This document shows, piece by piece, positions 8,177 to 17,292 of a stretch of 64,000 nucleotides of DNA. Every line of letters starts with the position of its first letter. The stretch's first letter is position 1. This DNA comes from Coprococcus comes ATCC 27758 (GTDB taxonomy: Bacteria; Bacillota; Clostridia; Lachnospirales; Lachnospiraceae): contig NZ_CP102277.1 in NCBI RefSeq assembly GCF_025149785.1, forward strand, positions 124,001 through 188,000. The letters are read 5' to 3'. The notes beneath the pieces were generated by a model. That model did not search any database and had not been told where the DNA came from. It saw nothing but the letters and a program-made list of their open reading frames with translations. The translations under genes were made by a program, and so were the position numbers.

Positions 8177-9076
8177 ATGGAAGTTACCTATGATTATTAC
8201 CGTATTTTTTATTATGCGGCAAAGTATAAAAGTTTCTCACAGGCGGCGACAATCCTGATGAGTAATCAGCCGAATGTAACGAGGGCAATCCACAATCTGG
8301 AAAGTCAGCTTGGATGCAGATTATTTATCCGGTCTAACCGGGGAGCAGAGCTTACACCGGAGGGAGAACGGCTTTATTCACATGTTGCAATTGCATACGA
8401 TCATCTGCATGCAGCAGAGCTAGAGCTTGAAAATGAAAAGAAGCTGGAACAGGGAACCGTAACGATCGGGGTAAGTGAGATTGCATTGCATTTGCTTCTG
8501 CTTCCGGTGCTGGGAGAGTTTAGAAGAAAGTATCCTAAAATCAGACTTCGCATTTCGAGTTATACAGCACCACAGGCGATACAGACGGTTCGAAACGGAC
8601 TTTCAGATTTTGCGGTAGCATCTACACCGGCAGAGGTGAAAAAGCCTTTAAAGGCAATTCCGCTTCTTTCATTTAAAGAAATTCTGGTTGCGAATGCGGC
8701 GTACAAAGATATGTTTAAAGAACCGGTAAGTTTGAAAAAGCTGGTGGAGTATCCATTTATCTGCCTTGGGAAAAACACGTCAACTTATGATTTTTATACC
8801 AGATTTTTTCTGGAGCATGGAATTGCAATGACGGCAGATACCGAAGCAGCAACCATCGATCAGATTCTGCCGATGGTAAGACAGAATCTGGGAATCGGGT
8901 TTATTCCGGAACCGCTTGCACAGGAAGTGATCGAGCAAGGCATTGTCATTCAGGTTCCACTATTGGAAGAACCACCGGTAAGAGAAATCTGTTTTGTGGA
9001 AGATAAGAGCAGCCCTCACAGCATGGCGGCAAACGTATTGAAAGAGATGCTGTTTCAGGCTGGAGAGAAAGAGTAA
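8177..9076 (+). CDS. LysR family transcriptional regulator
   Basis: I place the start at the ATG at 8177 (product MEVTYDYYRIF...), because AAGGAG lies eight bases upstream; an ATG 33 bases earlier has no ribosome site. The 299-residue protein has the N-terminal winged helix-turn-helix (KSFSQAATILMSNQPNVTRAIHNLE) and a periplasmic-binding-like effector domain from about residue 90. The effector ligand is unknown. Its neighbours, citrate synthase and the HPr-like protein, suggest a link to central carbon control, but that is inference. Confidence 0.9.
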   Translation: MEVTYDYYRIFYYAAKYKSFSQAATILMSNQPNVTRAIHNLESQLGCRLFIRSNRGAELTPEGERLYSHVAIAYDHLHAAELELENEKKLEQGTVTIGVSEIALHLLLLPVLGEFRRKYPKIRLRISSYTAPQAIQTVRNGLSDFAVASTPAEVKKPLKAIPLLSFKEILVANAAYKDMFKEPVSLKKLVEYPFICLGKNTSTYDFYTRFFLEHGIAMTADTEAATIDQILPMVRQNLGIGFIPEPLAQEVIEQGIVIQVPLLEEPPVREICFVEDKSSPHSMAANVLKEMLFQAGEKE

Positions 9077-9092
9077 ACTTTATAAGAAAGAA

Positions 9093-10181
9093 TTATTTTG
9101 ACCGGAACCAGGTGATCATCAGATCAACCATCCGGTCATAACTTTTTATCCCGTCACTTTGACCATTTGCTTTCAGATAGTGGTCATTGATCTGACCAGA
9201 TACTTCGGCGACCTTGCTGTCATATCGCTTCCAGAAGCTGCTGTTAGCCGAAAGATCTGCCTTTACATTGTCAGAAAGCCTGTTGTAGATTTCCTCAAAG
9301 GTGTCGTAGTCGGCTTCGTAAAGTTCATTGGTTGCGTAGATCCAGCCAAGAAGATAGCCGCTGTAGTTGAAAGCGGTATCGTCGGCATTTACACAGGCGA
9401 GAAAACCGATAAAATTTGCTTCTTCCTCCTGCATAAATCCACGCAGATGCGAAAGCTCGTGACAGATGGTAAATGGAAGATTGTAGGAAACCATTGCGGA
9501 GTTATAGTTTGCCTCAATGGTAAATGGTGAATAGATCCCGGAAAGATTCTGTACCGAGAGAAAAGCCGGAAATAAAAGACCTTTTGGCTGTGGATAGTAT
9601 CCGGAAAGTTCAGGGTAGGTAGCACCGAGGGAGAACATAGCAGCCCGTGCACGATCCTGCAGATCCTTACCCATATCAGCAAGACCGTTAGAATCCCGGC
9701 CTAAAGAGTCAGAAAGTGTATTTAACTGATCAGTCAGTTCGTTGCATAAAGAGGTCAGTTCAGCCTGAGTATACTGACCGGATTCCAGGTGATATTTTTC
9801 TGCAAATGAAGTATGTCCGTAGTTGATTCCGCAGAAAAAAGTATAAATGGTAAACAGACATCCGCAGAGAAGCAGGAGTGAGGAACCGTAGCCGAGCCAG
9901 GCAGGGTTCTTTTTTTTGGCATACATTTTGTAAATGGAGCTGATCAGCATCCGGACCAAGGAAAGAAACAGAAGAATGACAAAAATATACAATCCAATTT
10001 CAGAAACAGAAAATTGGAAGATTCCAAAAAAGCGTCCGATGGACGAAACGAAAAGCGGGTAAATGGTGGAAGAATACCAGTCCGCGAATGCAGAGCTTTT
10101 GTGGCTGGTGAAAAGAGCAAGGAAACTTATGGCAAATAAAAGAATTGAAAAAATAAGTTTATGTAAAGTAGGGCGTTTCAT
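9093..10181 (-). CDS. DUF3810 family membrane protein with HExxH motif
   Basis: The likely start is the ATG at 10181 (MKRPTLHKL), which has GGAAAGGA seven bases upstream. The 362-residue protein begins with three hydrophobic segments in the first 115 residues, followed by a large outer domain. That domain contains ICHELSHLRGF, a zincin-type HExxH, then EEEANFIGFLAC, which fits the third zinc ligand of a gluzincin-like peptidase. DUF3810 is described as a predicted membrane metalloprotease; substrate unknown. Confidence 0.85.
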   Translation of the reverse strand: MKRPTLHKLIFSILLFAISFLALFTSHKSSAFADWYSSTIYPLFVSSIGRFFGIFQFSVSEIGLYIFVILLFLSLVRMLISSIYKMYAKKKNPAWLGYGSSLLLLCGCLFTIYTFFCGINYGHTSFAEKYHLESGQYTQAELTSLCNELTDQLNTLSDSLGRDSNGLADMGKDLQDRARAAMFSLGATYPELSGYYPQPKGLLFPAFLSVQNLSGIYSPFTIEANYNSAMVSYNLPFTICHELSHLRGFMQEEEANFIGFLACVNADDTAFNYSGYLLGWIYATNELYEADYDTFEEIYNRLSDNVKADLSANSSFWKRYDSKVAEVSGQINDHYLKANGQSDGIKSYDRMVDLMITWFRSK

Positions 10182-10334
10182 AATAAATCCTTTCCGGTAA
10201 TTGAGGATAAAAAGTATGATGTACCAGAGAGACATTCGTGCAAGGTCGTAAAAGGTTTGAGTTCATTTGATGATGAATGGCCGTGACTAACGTTCTGTGC
10301 AGGTAGATATCCGGGCATACGGTACTGCATTTAC

Positions 10335-10465
10335 AAATAAAATATGGGACGGAGGATAACCTTCGTCCCAGAATAATATTCTGTAAAAATCAAAGTGCGG
10401 CAATCGGGCATGCCCGATTGCGCTCACTTTATGAGGGGGGAGATAGTTGGTTCCCAACTATCCAT
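10335..10465 (-). ncRNA. Candidate C-rich small RNA, copy 1
   Basis: On the minus strand the order is: promoter-like sequence (TTGACA at 10488-10493; TATAGTAAT near 10469-10476); hairpin 1 (GATAGTTGG/CCAACTATC, 10442-10461); single-stranded CUCCCCCCUCAU; hairpin 2 (AAAGTG...CACTTT, 10392-10430, with a GCAATCGGGC/GCCCGATTGC core); and a terminator (GGGACGAAGG/CCTCCGTCCC then TATTTTATTT, 10335-10369). A second copy with the same plan lies 230 bases away. A C-run flanked by hairpins is typical of Firmicutes sRNAs that pair with Shine-Dalgarno sequences; that role is inferred. Confidence 0.55.
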
Positions 10466-10561
10466 CTATTACTATACGATGAAAATGTGTCAAAAGTGTT
10501 AAGAAATTATAAAATCTGATTAAAAATATAAAAATGATAGGTTTATAGAATATTAAAAAAA

Positions 10562-10710
10562 TCCACAACGCAAGAACCTCTCCATAATGGAGAGGTTCTT
10601 GGTGTTTTTATTGTTATCTAAAAGGAATGAGAGTAAAGTGCAGCAATCAGAATTCTGACTGCTTCTACTTTATGAGGGGGGGATAGTTGCTTTATCAACT
10701 ATCTAATTAT
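10562..10710 (-). ncRNA. Candidate C-rich small RNA, copy 2
   Basis: Same layout as copy 1: TATACTAAT just upstream; hairpin 1 GATAGTTG/CAACTATC (10682-10703); a run of seven Cs followed by TCAT (plus-strand 10673-10682); hairpin 2 AAAGT...ACTTT with an internal 9-bp stem (10635-10671); and a 13-bp terminator stem (10571-10601) followed on the minus strand by GTTGTGGATTTTTTT. The hairpin stems and C-run are conserved between copies while loops and terminators differ, which suggests an old duplication under RNA-level selection. Confidence 0.55.
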
Positions 10711-10821
10711 TAGTATACAGATAATTTGTGACAGAAATATGTTCAAACTCTAAAAAAAATCAAAAAAATATGAAGAAGAAATAAACAAAACAGGAAAAAA
10801 TAAAAAAGGTGGGTAGTTAAA

Positions 10822-12192
10822 TTAATTGTCATTAGCGTCAGGTAGGTGTCTGCTGGTGTGGTGGAAGGTGAAGTAGAAAACAATTCCTTTGGTGATAGAG
10901 GTAATTGTAAGTGCCCACCATACACCATTCAGACCGAGGCTGGTTTGAGTGAGGATCATGGCAAGTGGGATTCTGGCACTGGTGAGGACAATGCTGATGA
11001 TACTGCAAAGCTTTGTCATACCAAGACCGGAAAGTGCGCCGATGGTCATAAGCTCAATGGTCATAAAGGTTTCGCTGAATCCGATGATGATCAGATAGTT
11101 GATCGCAATCGCCAGAACATCTTTTTCGTGGAAGAAAAGGGAAGCAATCGGTCCTGGCAGGAATACGAAAGCACCGGTTACAATGAGTCCCCAGACAGCG
11201 AGGATTTTAAATGAAATATTATATCCTTTCCGAATACGGTCTGGTTTCTTTGCACCGTAGTTCTGACCAACGAAAGCATTTAACGCAGCAGCAAAGCCGT
11301 CAGCAGTGTTCCATGAAACAGATTCAATCTGTCCGCCGACTCGCTGTGTGGCAATGGCACCTGCCCCGAATGCAGAAACCATTCGTGTGAGAATCATGGA
11401 AATCATGCAGTAAATACTGCTCTGTACTGCTGTCGGAAATCCAATTTTAAAAATACTGATGTAGTATTTTGCAGGGAAACGCGACAGTACATGCGTGTTT
11501 TGCAGAATATTTGGTTCCAGATCAGAGTGCATAATCCGAATCAGCATGACGATCAGAACCAGTATCTGCGAGGTCACGGTAGCAACTGCAGCGCCAACAA
11601 CCTCAAGCCTTGGAAATGGTCCAAATCCGAGGATCAGAATCGGATCCAGGATCATATTACCAACCAGACCAAGAAGATTTGCCATAAGCGGTGTCTTGGA
11701 ATCTCCCTGCGCAGTAGAAAGTCCGGTCAGAGTCAGATTTAAAAATGAAAACAGAATCAGTCCGCAGGTGATCAGTGTATATAATTTCGCAGCGGTATAA
11801 GTTTCTGCATCTCCGAGGTTAAAAAAGCCGAGCAGCGGATGAATAAACACGATACATACTGCGGCAAATAAAATTCCCAGTAAAAATGTAAGTCGTAGAG
11901 CGGAAGCGGCATATCCCCTTGCCTGTTCATAGTCTCCGCGTCCGCAAGCCTGTGCGACATTGACCTGTCCGCCCATTCGCGGAAGTGCCACGAGCCCTTG
12001 TGAGAGCCAGACGTACATTCCCCCAACGCCCACCCCGGCAACGGCTTTGGAACCCAGCATGCCGATCCATGCCATGTCCGTAATATTGTAGGCTGTCCCC
12101 AGCAGCGAGGAAGCCATGATCGGAAGTGCCAGCTCTGCCAGCGTCTTTAGAATCGGCCCGGAAGTCAGGTCGATTGTTTTTGTTTTACTCAT
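10822..12192 (-). CDS. MATE family efflux transporter
   Basis: A 456-residue polytopic protein with twelve hydrophobic segments in two homologous halves. It opens with the MATE start region GPILKTLAELALPIMASSLLGTAYNITDMAWIG and has Q-V-GQN.GA around residue 270-290. MATE proteins export cationic drugs or metabolites in exchange for Na+ or H+; the substrate cannot be predicted. A second, unrelated-looking MATE gene lies at 30725 on the other side of the split spoIIID. Confidence 0.9.
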   Translation of the reverse strand: MSKTKTIDLTSGPILKTLAELALPIMASSLLGTAYNITDMAWIGMLGSKAVAGVGVGGMYVWLSQGLVALPRMGGQVNVAQACGRGDYEQARGYAASALRLTFLLGILFAAVCIVFIHPLLGFFNLGDAETYTAAKLYTLITCGLILFSFLNLTLTGLSTAQGDSKTPLMANLLGLVGNMILDPILILGFGPFPRLEVVGAAVATVTSQILVLIVMLIRIMHSDLEPNILQNTHVLSRFPAKYYISIFKIGFPTAVQSSIYCMISMILTRMVSAFGAGAIATQRVGGQIESVSWNTADGFAAALNAFVGQNYGAKKPDRIRKGYNISFKILAVWGLIVTGAFVFLPGPIASLFFHEKDVLAIAINYLIIIGFSETFMTIELMTIGALSGLGMTKLCSIISIVLTSARIPLAMILTQTSLGLNGVWWALTITSITKGIVFYFTFHHTSRHLPDANDN

Positions 12193-12427
12193 TTTCTCAA
12201 ATCCTTACCTGTAAAAATAATAAAATTCACCAGTGCTGCAAATATGTCAGCATGGCGTACTATGATAAGGATAACTTATGAGGAGGGGAAAGTCAATCTG
12301 GAGAATTCGCGAAATAAACATGCCCTTTAAAGGAGTGATGGAGAAGATAACCAGAATTCCAAAATAAAAGCCTTTGACTGCACGCCGCGTGCAGCTATAT
12401 GCTAGAAAGGAAAAGCAGGGGAAGCTG

Positions 12428-12613
12428 ATGGAAAAAATAATAGTACAAAAACTTCATGAAATAGAAGAAAAAGAGCATGGTAAAATATTACTGGCAGGTC
12501 AGTGGATTCTGGAGGGTGAAATAGCAGGATTGAGAGAGAAAGCGGGAAAATTAGGGGAAGAAAAAAAGGTAAGTTGGGAGAAATTGAATGAGATATTTTT
12601 GAAGGAAGTTTAA
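12428..12613 (+). pseudogene. Short ORF, possible remnant of a nucleotidyltransferase-type protein
   Basis: A 61-codon ORF with GGGGAAG before the ATG. The first 20 residues (MEKIIVQKLHEIEEKEHGKI) resemble the start of predicted nucleotidyltransferases of the YcgL/pfam10127 type. The expected GSRAWGF...D.D catalytic block is missing, and the text passes directly to a lysine/glutamate-rich tail. An internally deleted remnant is the simplest reading; an unrelated small protein is possible. Confidence 0.3.
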
Positions 12614-12618
12614 TCAGA

Positions 12619-12626
12619 CATACATC
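12619..12626 (+). promoter_or_regulatory. Possible sigma-E -10 element upstream of spoIIID
   Basis: CATACATC resembles the sporulation sigma-E -10 consensus (CATACANT) and lies about 50 bases before the spoIIID start. I see no convincing -35 at the proper spacing. A hairpin TGCATAG/CTATGCA (12638-12667) lies between it and the start codon. Confidence 0.3.
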
Positions 12627-12676
12627 CCTTCGCCTTTGCATAGATTGTAAAAAAAACAAACTATGCAGGGGTTTTT

Positions 12677-12808
12677 ATGAAAGATTATATTGAGGAGAGA
12701 GCGGTTGAGATTGCTTATTATATTATTGAAAATAAGGCGACGGTGAGGCAGACGGCGGTGGCGTTTGGGGTAAGTAAGAGTACGATACATGCGGTTGTAA
12801 CAAAATAG
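12677..12808 (+). CDS. spoIIID: spoIIID, 5' half (interrupted sporulation regulator)
   Basis: Codons 1-38 encode the N-terminal helix-turn-helix part of SpoIIID, ending in FGVSKSTIH at 12790. Five foreign codons and a TAG follow. The missing C-terminal half, beginning KDVTERLLQINPSL, lies at 30484-30624. Joined at the shared ACAT they give an 84-residue protein with the canonical STIHKDVTERL junction. SpoIIID is the mother-cell DNA-binding protein that reshapes the sigma-E regulon and helps switch on sigK. In the present arrangement it cannot be made whole. Confidence 0.9.
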   Translation: MKDYIEERAVEIAYYIIENKATVRQTAVAFGVSKSTIHAVVTK

Positions 12809-12937
12809 AATGTTTTGTTTGGAGAATAATATGAGAAAGTAAAGGGGAAAAAAATTGTTTTTTGTCCCTTTACTTACGCAATATGGAGGAATAGAATTAA
12901 TTGTAGGAAAATTACATGAAGAAAGACCGAAGTAGAT

Positions 12938-13816
12938 ATGAATAATGCTGAAGAGAAAAATACAAGTCACATGATTTTTTATGGTGAAAAGGATATAGAT
13001 TATACAAAATCAAGTAACTATGCTTTTTTAAACTGGAATTTTGACAATTCACTTGGTGGGAAAGATAATGTTTCTCAACTTATACAAGATAACTTTGTAA
13101 TGGGAAATGCATATATGGGAAATGCAGTATTAAGTCTATATTCGATTTTGTGTAGTGGAAATTATTGTTCAACGGCAGATGTTCTTATTTTTCCAATTAT
13201 GTTTGATCTTTGGCATGGAGTAGAACTTTGGTTAAAAAGTAGTGTAGATGCGATATATTACATTCTAGGGATGGATAATGAAGTAAAGAAAAACCACAAG
13301 ATTTATGAGTATTTAGAAGTCTTAGAAAAAGAACTGAAAAAATTGGGTATGGAGCAGACAATAGATATTGCGCTACCGGAATTGATTAAACTGATAAAAG
13401 AATTGCAACGTGTAAATGCTAATTTTGATTTCACCAGATATTCTTTTCGTGGAAAAAGGAAGTATCAATTTTATAATGCTCCGCTAGGAGAAGATGAGCA
13501 GTGGCAAAAGAAAGAGAAAAGTGAAGATGAACGAATGCACGTTGATTGGATATCAGAAATGCCAATTGTACCGAATACTTGTGTGGATTTACAAGAATTA
13601 TTTGTTATTATTTTAGGCCTTGTTGATAACTTTAGAACTTTTGTGGAATACTTAACACTGGTAATAGCTGAAGGGGGACAATTGACAGATGATGCATACA
13701 AGAAATATTTGACAGAATGTGAAAAAGTTCAAAAAAATATGGAAGAATGGGATAACAACGAGGGAGACATGGACATGAAAGCAATGATGAAATTTGTATA
13801 TTCGCATATTTTATAA
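12938..13816 (+). CDS. Unknown helical protein next to McrBC (possibly HEPN-like)
   Basis: A 292-residue soluble, mostly helical protein. Residues 85-110 (PIMFDLWHGVELWLKSSVDAI) and the following NHKIYEYLEVLEKELKK resemble helices of HEPN-type proteins, but the catalytic RxxxxH motif is not visible, so the assignment is weak. The ribosome site is poor. It is convergent with mcrC across a shared bidirectional hairpin at 13825-13861. AT-rich codon use matches the defence genes of the element. Function unknown. Confidence 0.6.
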   Translation: MNNAEEKNTSHMIFYGEKDIDYTKSSNYAFLNWNFDNSLGGKDNVSQLIQDNFVMGNAYMGNAVLSLYSILCSGNYCSTADVLIFPIMFDLWHGVELWLKSSVDAIYYILGMDNEVKKNHKIYEYLEVLEKELKKLGMEQTIDIALPELIKLIKELQRVNANFDFTRYSFRGKRKYQFYNAPLGEDEQWQKKEKSEDERMHVDWISEMPIVPNTCVDLQELFVIILGLVDNFRTFVEYLTLVIAEGGQLTDDAYKKYLTECEKVQKNMEEWDNNEGDMDMKAMMKFVYSHIL

Positions 13817-13824
13817 TTCAGATT

Positions 13825-13861
13825 AATTTTTGAGGGGAAGTATTATTTCCCCTCAAAAATT
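13825..13861. terminator. Bidirectional terminator between the 12938 gene and mcrC
   Basis: AATTTTTGAGGGGAA pairs with TTCCCCTCAAAAATT. A and T tracts on both sides allow use in both directions. Confidence 0.8.
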
Positions 13862-14891
13862 AAGTGAAGTTATCTTTAACAATAGAGTTCAAGTTTTCAG
13901 AAATTTTTGAAAAATTCTGATTTAAATTCAATGCACGCACAGAAATCTGATTTCCGCTCATTTGGTATGTATTATTGGGAATAACATCTTCATCAGTCTG
14001 TGCATAAAGAAGCATTCCAGAGACAGTATGTTCACAGTCTTTTAATTCAAATTCTTTATTTTTCACATATGTAAAAATCTGATAGAGGTTATTGGAATGT
14101 AAAGTGTTTGTTCCGTATTGCTGCTGAGTCATATGTGAATAATATTTTGCATCGATAATAAGTATATTGTTTCCCTGAGACAACATAATATCAGTTTGCA
14201 TTTTGGGAAGCAATTGGTTCTCAGAATCATCAAGTTGCCATGCAATCTGTGAGGCATTGGCAGATAGTTCTGGATGTTCTTTACGATAGTATTCAAGCAA
14301 AAATTTTTCATATAAACGGCACATACGTTGTTCGTCAAAAAAATCCATTATTTTTGAGGTACCGTCGTTCTGTGTCTGTAGAAGTCCGTTATAAATCAGA
14401 TAACAGATTCCAATTAACATTTGATAACTTTGATTGGAACGATTATAATGTTGGTTCCAATTTACAAAACGTAAATCAATTTCATTAACATCAGAAAAAA
14501 ACAATAACAGATTTCGTAGACTCTTTTTTCGCGTATTTGTGATATTGGCTTTAAGAAGCAATAACATTGTAGATTTAATAATTTGGTTAAATTGTGTATT
14601 AGTTGAAAATTCATCGTATGTACAAATCATTTGTTTCTTCAGCAGAGTTTGAGTTTTAATGGATTCAGAAATATTAAGCTTTCCCTGTAGTGTAGAAAGA
14701 GATTCTGATTTTGGCACATAATCTCTTCCTAAGCCTCGTTTTAACTGTATGCTAATGCTCTTATCAAGAATGGCTGCACATAATTCAGCGGTATTATGAA
14801 AATTTTCTGTGGCCAGATCTTTGTAATTTTGTGCTTGTAATGCCTGAAAAGCGTAGGACAGCATATAATAAATATTTTGTACAGGAATCAT
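13860..14891 (-). CDS. mcrC: McrC, nuclease subunit of the McrBC restriction system
   Basis: A 343-residue McrC-family protein. The start MIPVQNIYYMLSYAFQ is characteristic. The PD-(D/E)XK-type active site lies near residues 240-260 (QTDIMLS...ILIIDAKYYS). McrC cuts DNA once McrB has translocated from a modified-cytosine recognition site. Its ATG overlaps the mcrB stop by four bases, so the two subunits are translationally coupled. Confidence 0.9.
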   Translation of the reverse strand: MIPVQNIYYMLSYAFQALQAQNYKDLATENFHNTAELCAAILDKSISIQLKRGLGRDYVPKSESLSTLQGKLNISESIKTQTLLKKQMICTYDEFSTNTQFNQIIKSTMLLLLKANITNTRKKSLRNLLLFFSDVNEIDLRFVNWNQHYNRSNQSYQMLIGICYLIYNGLLQTQNDGTSKIMDFFDEQRMCRLYEKFLLEYYRKEHPELSANASQIAWQLDDSENQLLPKMQTDIMLSQGNNILIIDAKYYSHMTQQQYGTNTLHSNNLYQIFTYVKNKEFELKDCEHTVSGMLLYAQTDEDVIPNNTYQMSGNQISVRALNLNQNFSKISENLNSIVKDNFT

Positions 14892-17005
14892 TTAACAGCA
14901 CTCCTTAGTCGATCAGACCAATCTACGATTTTTGCGGGCTCATCAAACCAATATTCTTTTAAAAGTGGAATCAATTCGTATTCTACAATGGATGACAAAG
15001 TTTGTGTGTTGGCTGTTTCTGGTGTTAAACCACAAAAATAACTGTGACCAATACAGAATCCTTCACCTAGTGATATATCTTCTGCTATCTTGGAATTGAG
15101 TTGTTTCACACAAGCAATTAATTTGTTAAAGGCATCATTTTTTAGAGAATCTTGGTAAGCTTGAAAACCAGGCGTATTAAACCCCGGTTTCATAGTAAAA
15201 AATGAAAAACGTCGTCTTAAAGCATAATCTAACATAGCAAGACTACGATCAGCAGTATTCATCATACCAATAATATATACATTTGCAGGTACAGAGAAAT
15301 TCTCATCAGAATATAACAATTGCAGTTCAATCCCCCGCTTATCTTTTTCAATCAGCATAAATAATTCACCGAATATTTTACTTAAATTACCACGATTGAT
15401 TTCATCAATAATAAAGAAATAATCATTTTCATCATCATCCTCGGCCATTTTGCAGAATTTGTAAAAAGAACCCTTTTTAATTGTGAATCCATTTTCCGTT
15501 GGTCGGTATCCTTCAATAAAATCCTCGTAGGAGTAACTCTGGTGGAATTGGATCATTTGAACACGGTCAGGATTTTTTGCGCCGATAATGGAATAAGCAA
15601 GTCGTTTGGCAGTAAAAGTTTTTCCAACTCCAGGTGCGCCTTGTAAAATAATATTTTTCTTCATTTTTAAAACATTTACCAGTGTTTTATAATCTTGTCC
15701 ATTCATATACACATCTGAGAGAAAATCTGCAGAAGAGTAAGCTGGATAGTCTATTTCTGGTTGTGTATCTACATCATCTAATTCATCTGGAGCAAAGATG
15801 GAAGTAAGCTTTTCAATATAATCAGTGTATGGAGTGATATCAGTTAAGCGTTTTGCTACTGCATTACCAGGATGTTCCCATTCGCCAACTTGAAGCCATT
15901 TTATAGCACGGACATTTTTATATTCCTGACGAAGATCGTCAAAGACATAATTTCCAGTGACAATACCTTTACCAAGAAGAGTGTTGCTACGTTTCGCAAA
16001 AATCACATCGTTAACTGATACGGTATTTGCAAAATTCCATGCCATCAAAGCCTGATTTTTTCGTGAAGTACTACTGTCGTACACATCTATCAGTTCTTGA
16101 CGGAGAGCTTCCTTGGAAGCAAATTGGGAATAATCACCAATATCGTCCATACCTAAAACCATGATTCCTTTTTGTTGGCATTCATTCCAACTTTTATCAT
16201 CAAAGACGGTATACATCCAGTAGTGCGTTTTATGTTTTTTATCGGAAAGCGTATTTGTGTCAGAATCATTAGTCTCATTAGTATATCCTACATTTTTCCC
16301 ATAAATATGAGCAAAGACAACTCCGGGAACATTGCATTTTCTTGCATATAATGAAATTTGTCCCATGCGAATGAAAGGAATATCACTTGGTTTTTGATTT
16401 AGAAAATGCAATACTCTCAGCTGAATATCCTGTCCATAAAATGGAGCGAATAATGTTGGAAAGAGCATTTGATAATATTTCATGCGCCATACCATATTGA
16501 TTCCCGGGATATGTTCCAGCTGTTTATAGAGTTGTTCGTAATCTTTTTCAGAATCTAAAGGACCAAAAGAAGATATTATTTCAGCACCTTCAACCAGATC
16601 ATTTCGCATTTCTTCTGCTTTTTGTATTGCTTCATCCTCAGTAAGATGTATAGGTTTTAATGGAGATCCACAGGTCCAACTTTGATTTTTCTTATGATAG
16701 AATAATCCAAATTTATATGCTGCTCCGCCGGAAATACTTCCAAATACTTCGCGGATATCTTTGTCCATTTCAAGTCTATAGCAGAGATTGGTTTTAGTTC
16801 CTTCGTCATTATAAAATAAAGAAGTTAACAAATCTTTTCCAAAAAGTGATTTTAAGCGTTCTATTCCAAAAAGATTTATAAAATTTTCTCGTAACTCATC
16901 AGCCTTGTGAGCAAATGAAATCCATTCTGGAGTCTGAGATTCGCTATAAAACCATTCAGGAGAATATTTTCCTGACCCATTTTCTGTTATCTGAATGTTC
17001 GACAT
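14888..17005 (-). CDS. mcrB: McrB-like GTPase of a modification-dependent restriction system
   Basis: A 705-residue protein. Residues about 260-405 look like an EVE/PUA-type modified-base reader (HYWMYTVFDDKSW...GIVTGNYVF). The C-terminal AAA+ motor has Walker A GAPGVGKT near residue 455, DEINRGNLSKIFGEL and the McrB signature MMNTADRSLAMLDYALRRR near 581. McrB uses GTP to move along DNA and activate McrC. GGAGGTATATT precedes the ATG. The nested mobilizable element begins about 90 bases upstream of this start, so the promoter region may have been altered by that insertion. Confidence 0.92.
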   Translation of the reverse strand: MSNIQITENGSGKYSPEWFYSESQTPEWISFAHKADELRENFINLFGIERLKSLFGKDLLTSLFYNDEGTKTNLCYRLEMDKDIREVFGSISGGAAYKFGLFYHKKNQSWTCGSPLKPIHLTEDEAIQKAEEMRNDLVEGAEIISSFGPLDSEKDYEQLYKQLEHIPGINMVWRMKYYQMLFPTLFAPFYGQDIQLRVLHFLNQKPSDIPFIRMGQISLYARKCNVPGVVFAHIYGKNVGYTNETNDSDTNTLSDKKHKTHYWMYTVFDDKSWNECQQKGIMVLGMDDIGDYSQFASKEALRQELIDVYDSSTSRKNQALMAWNFANTVSVNDVIFAKRSNTLLGKGIVTGNYVFDDLRQEYKNVRAIKWLQVGEWEHPGNAVAKRLTDITPYTDYIEKLTSIFAPDELDDVDTQPEIDYPAYSSADFLSDVYMNGQDYKTLVNVLKMKKNIILQGAPGVGKTFTAKRLAYSIIGAKNPDRVQMIQFHQSYSYEDFIEGYRPTENGFTIKKGSFYKFCKMAEDDDENDYFFIIDEINRGNLSKIFGELFMLIEKDKRGIELQLLYSDENFSVPANVYIIGMMNTADRSLAMLDYALRRRFSFFTMKPGFNTPGFQAYQDSLKNDAFNKLIACVKQLNSKIAEDISLGEGFCIGHSYFCGLTPETANTQTLSSIVEYELIPLLKEYWFDEPAKIVDWSDRLRSAVK

Positions 17006-17098
17006 AATATACCTCCGAATTTATAAATACGAATTTGAATAACACAATTTTATAGCCTCTTAGCAGAGGTTATAGTCTATCAATAAAATCCTCCAAAA

Positions 17099-17108
17099 GC
17101 CTTGAAAA
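17099..17108 (+). other. Candidate attL of the nested element
   Basis: GCCTTGAAAA, repeated at 23584-23593. It lies in the mcrB upstream region. Confidence 0.5.
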
Positions 17109-17292
17109 TAAAGGATTTATCGCAATGTGTTCGCCTTATCCCTTTATATGATTTCACACAAGTTTACTCTCTCCCTGACTGCTTATAAGGGCAAAATCAA
17201 GGGAAAGAAAATCCCATAACAAGATATAACAGAGTGTGGCAATCGGAGAACTGTGACATATGTGCGAATATATTATAGTGGAGGATTTTTTA

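Noticed and set aside
10390-10465. Plus-strand reading of the twin RNA elements (ATG-AGG-GGG... as a small peptide)
   Set aside because: The plus strand has no terminator after the second hairpin and the frames differ between copies; promoter-like and terminator signals fit the minus strand.
12796-12802. TGTAACA, shared with 30489-30495, as the crossover core of the spoIIID element
   Set aside because: Joining there would give STIHAVVTERL instead of the canonical STIHKDVTERL, and it is off-centre in the predicted attP palindrome. ACAT fits both tests better. The TGTAACA match is explained by the symmetric arms.
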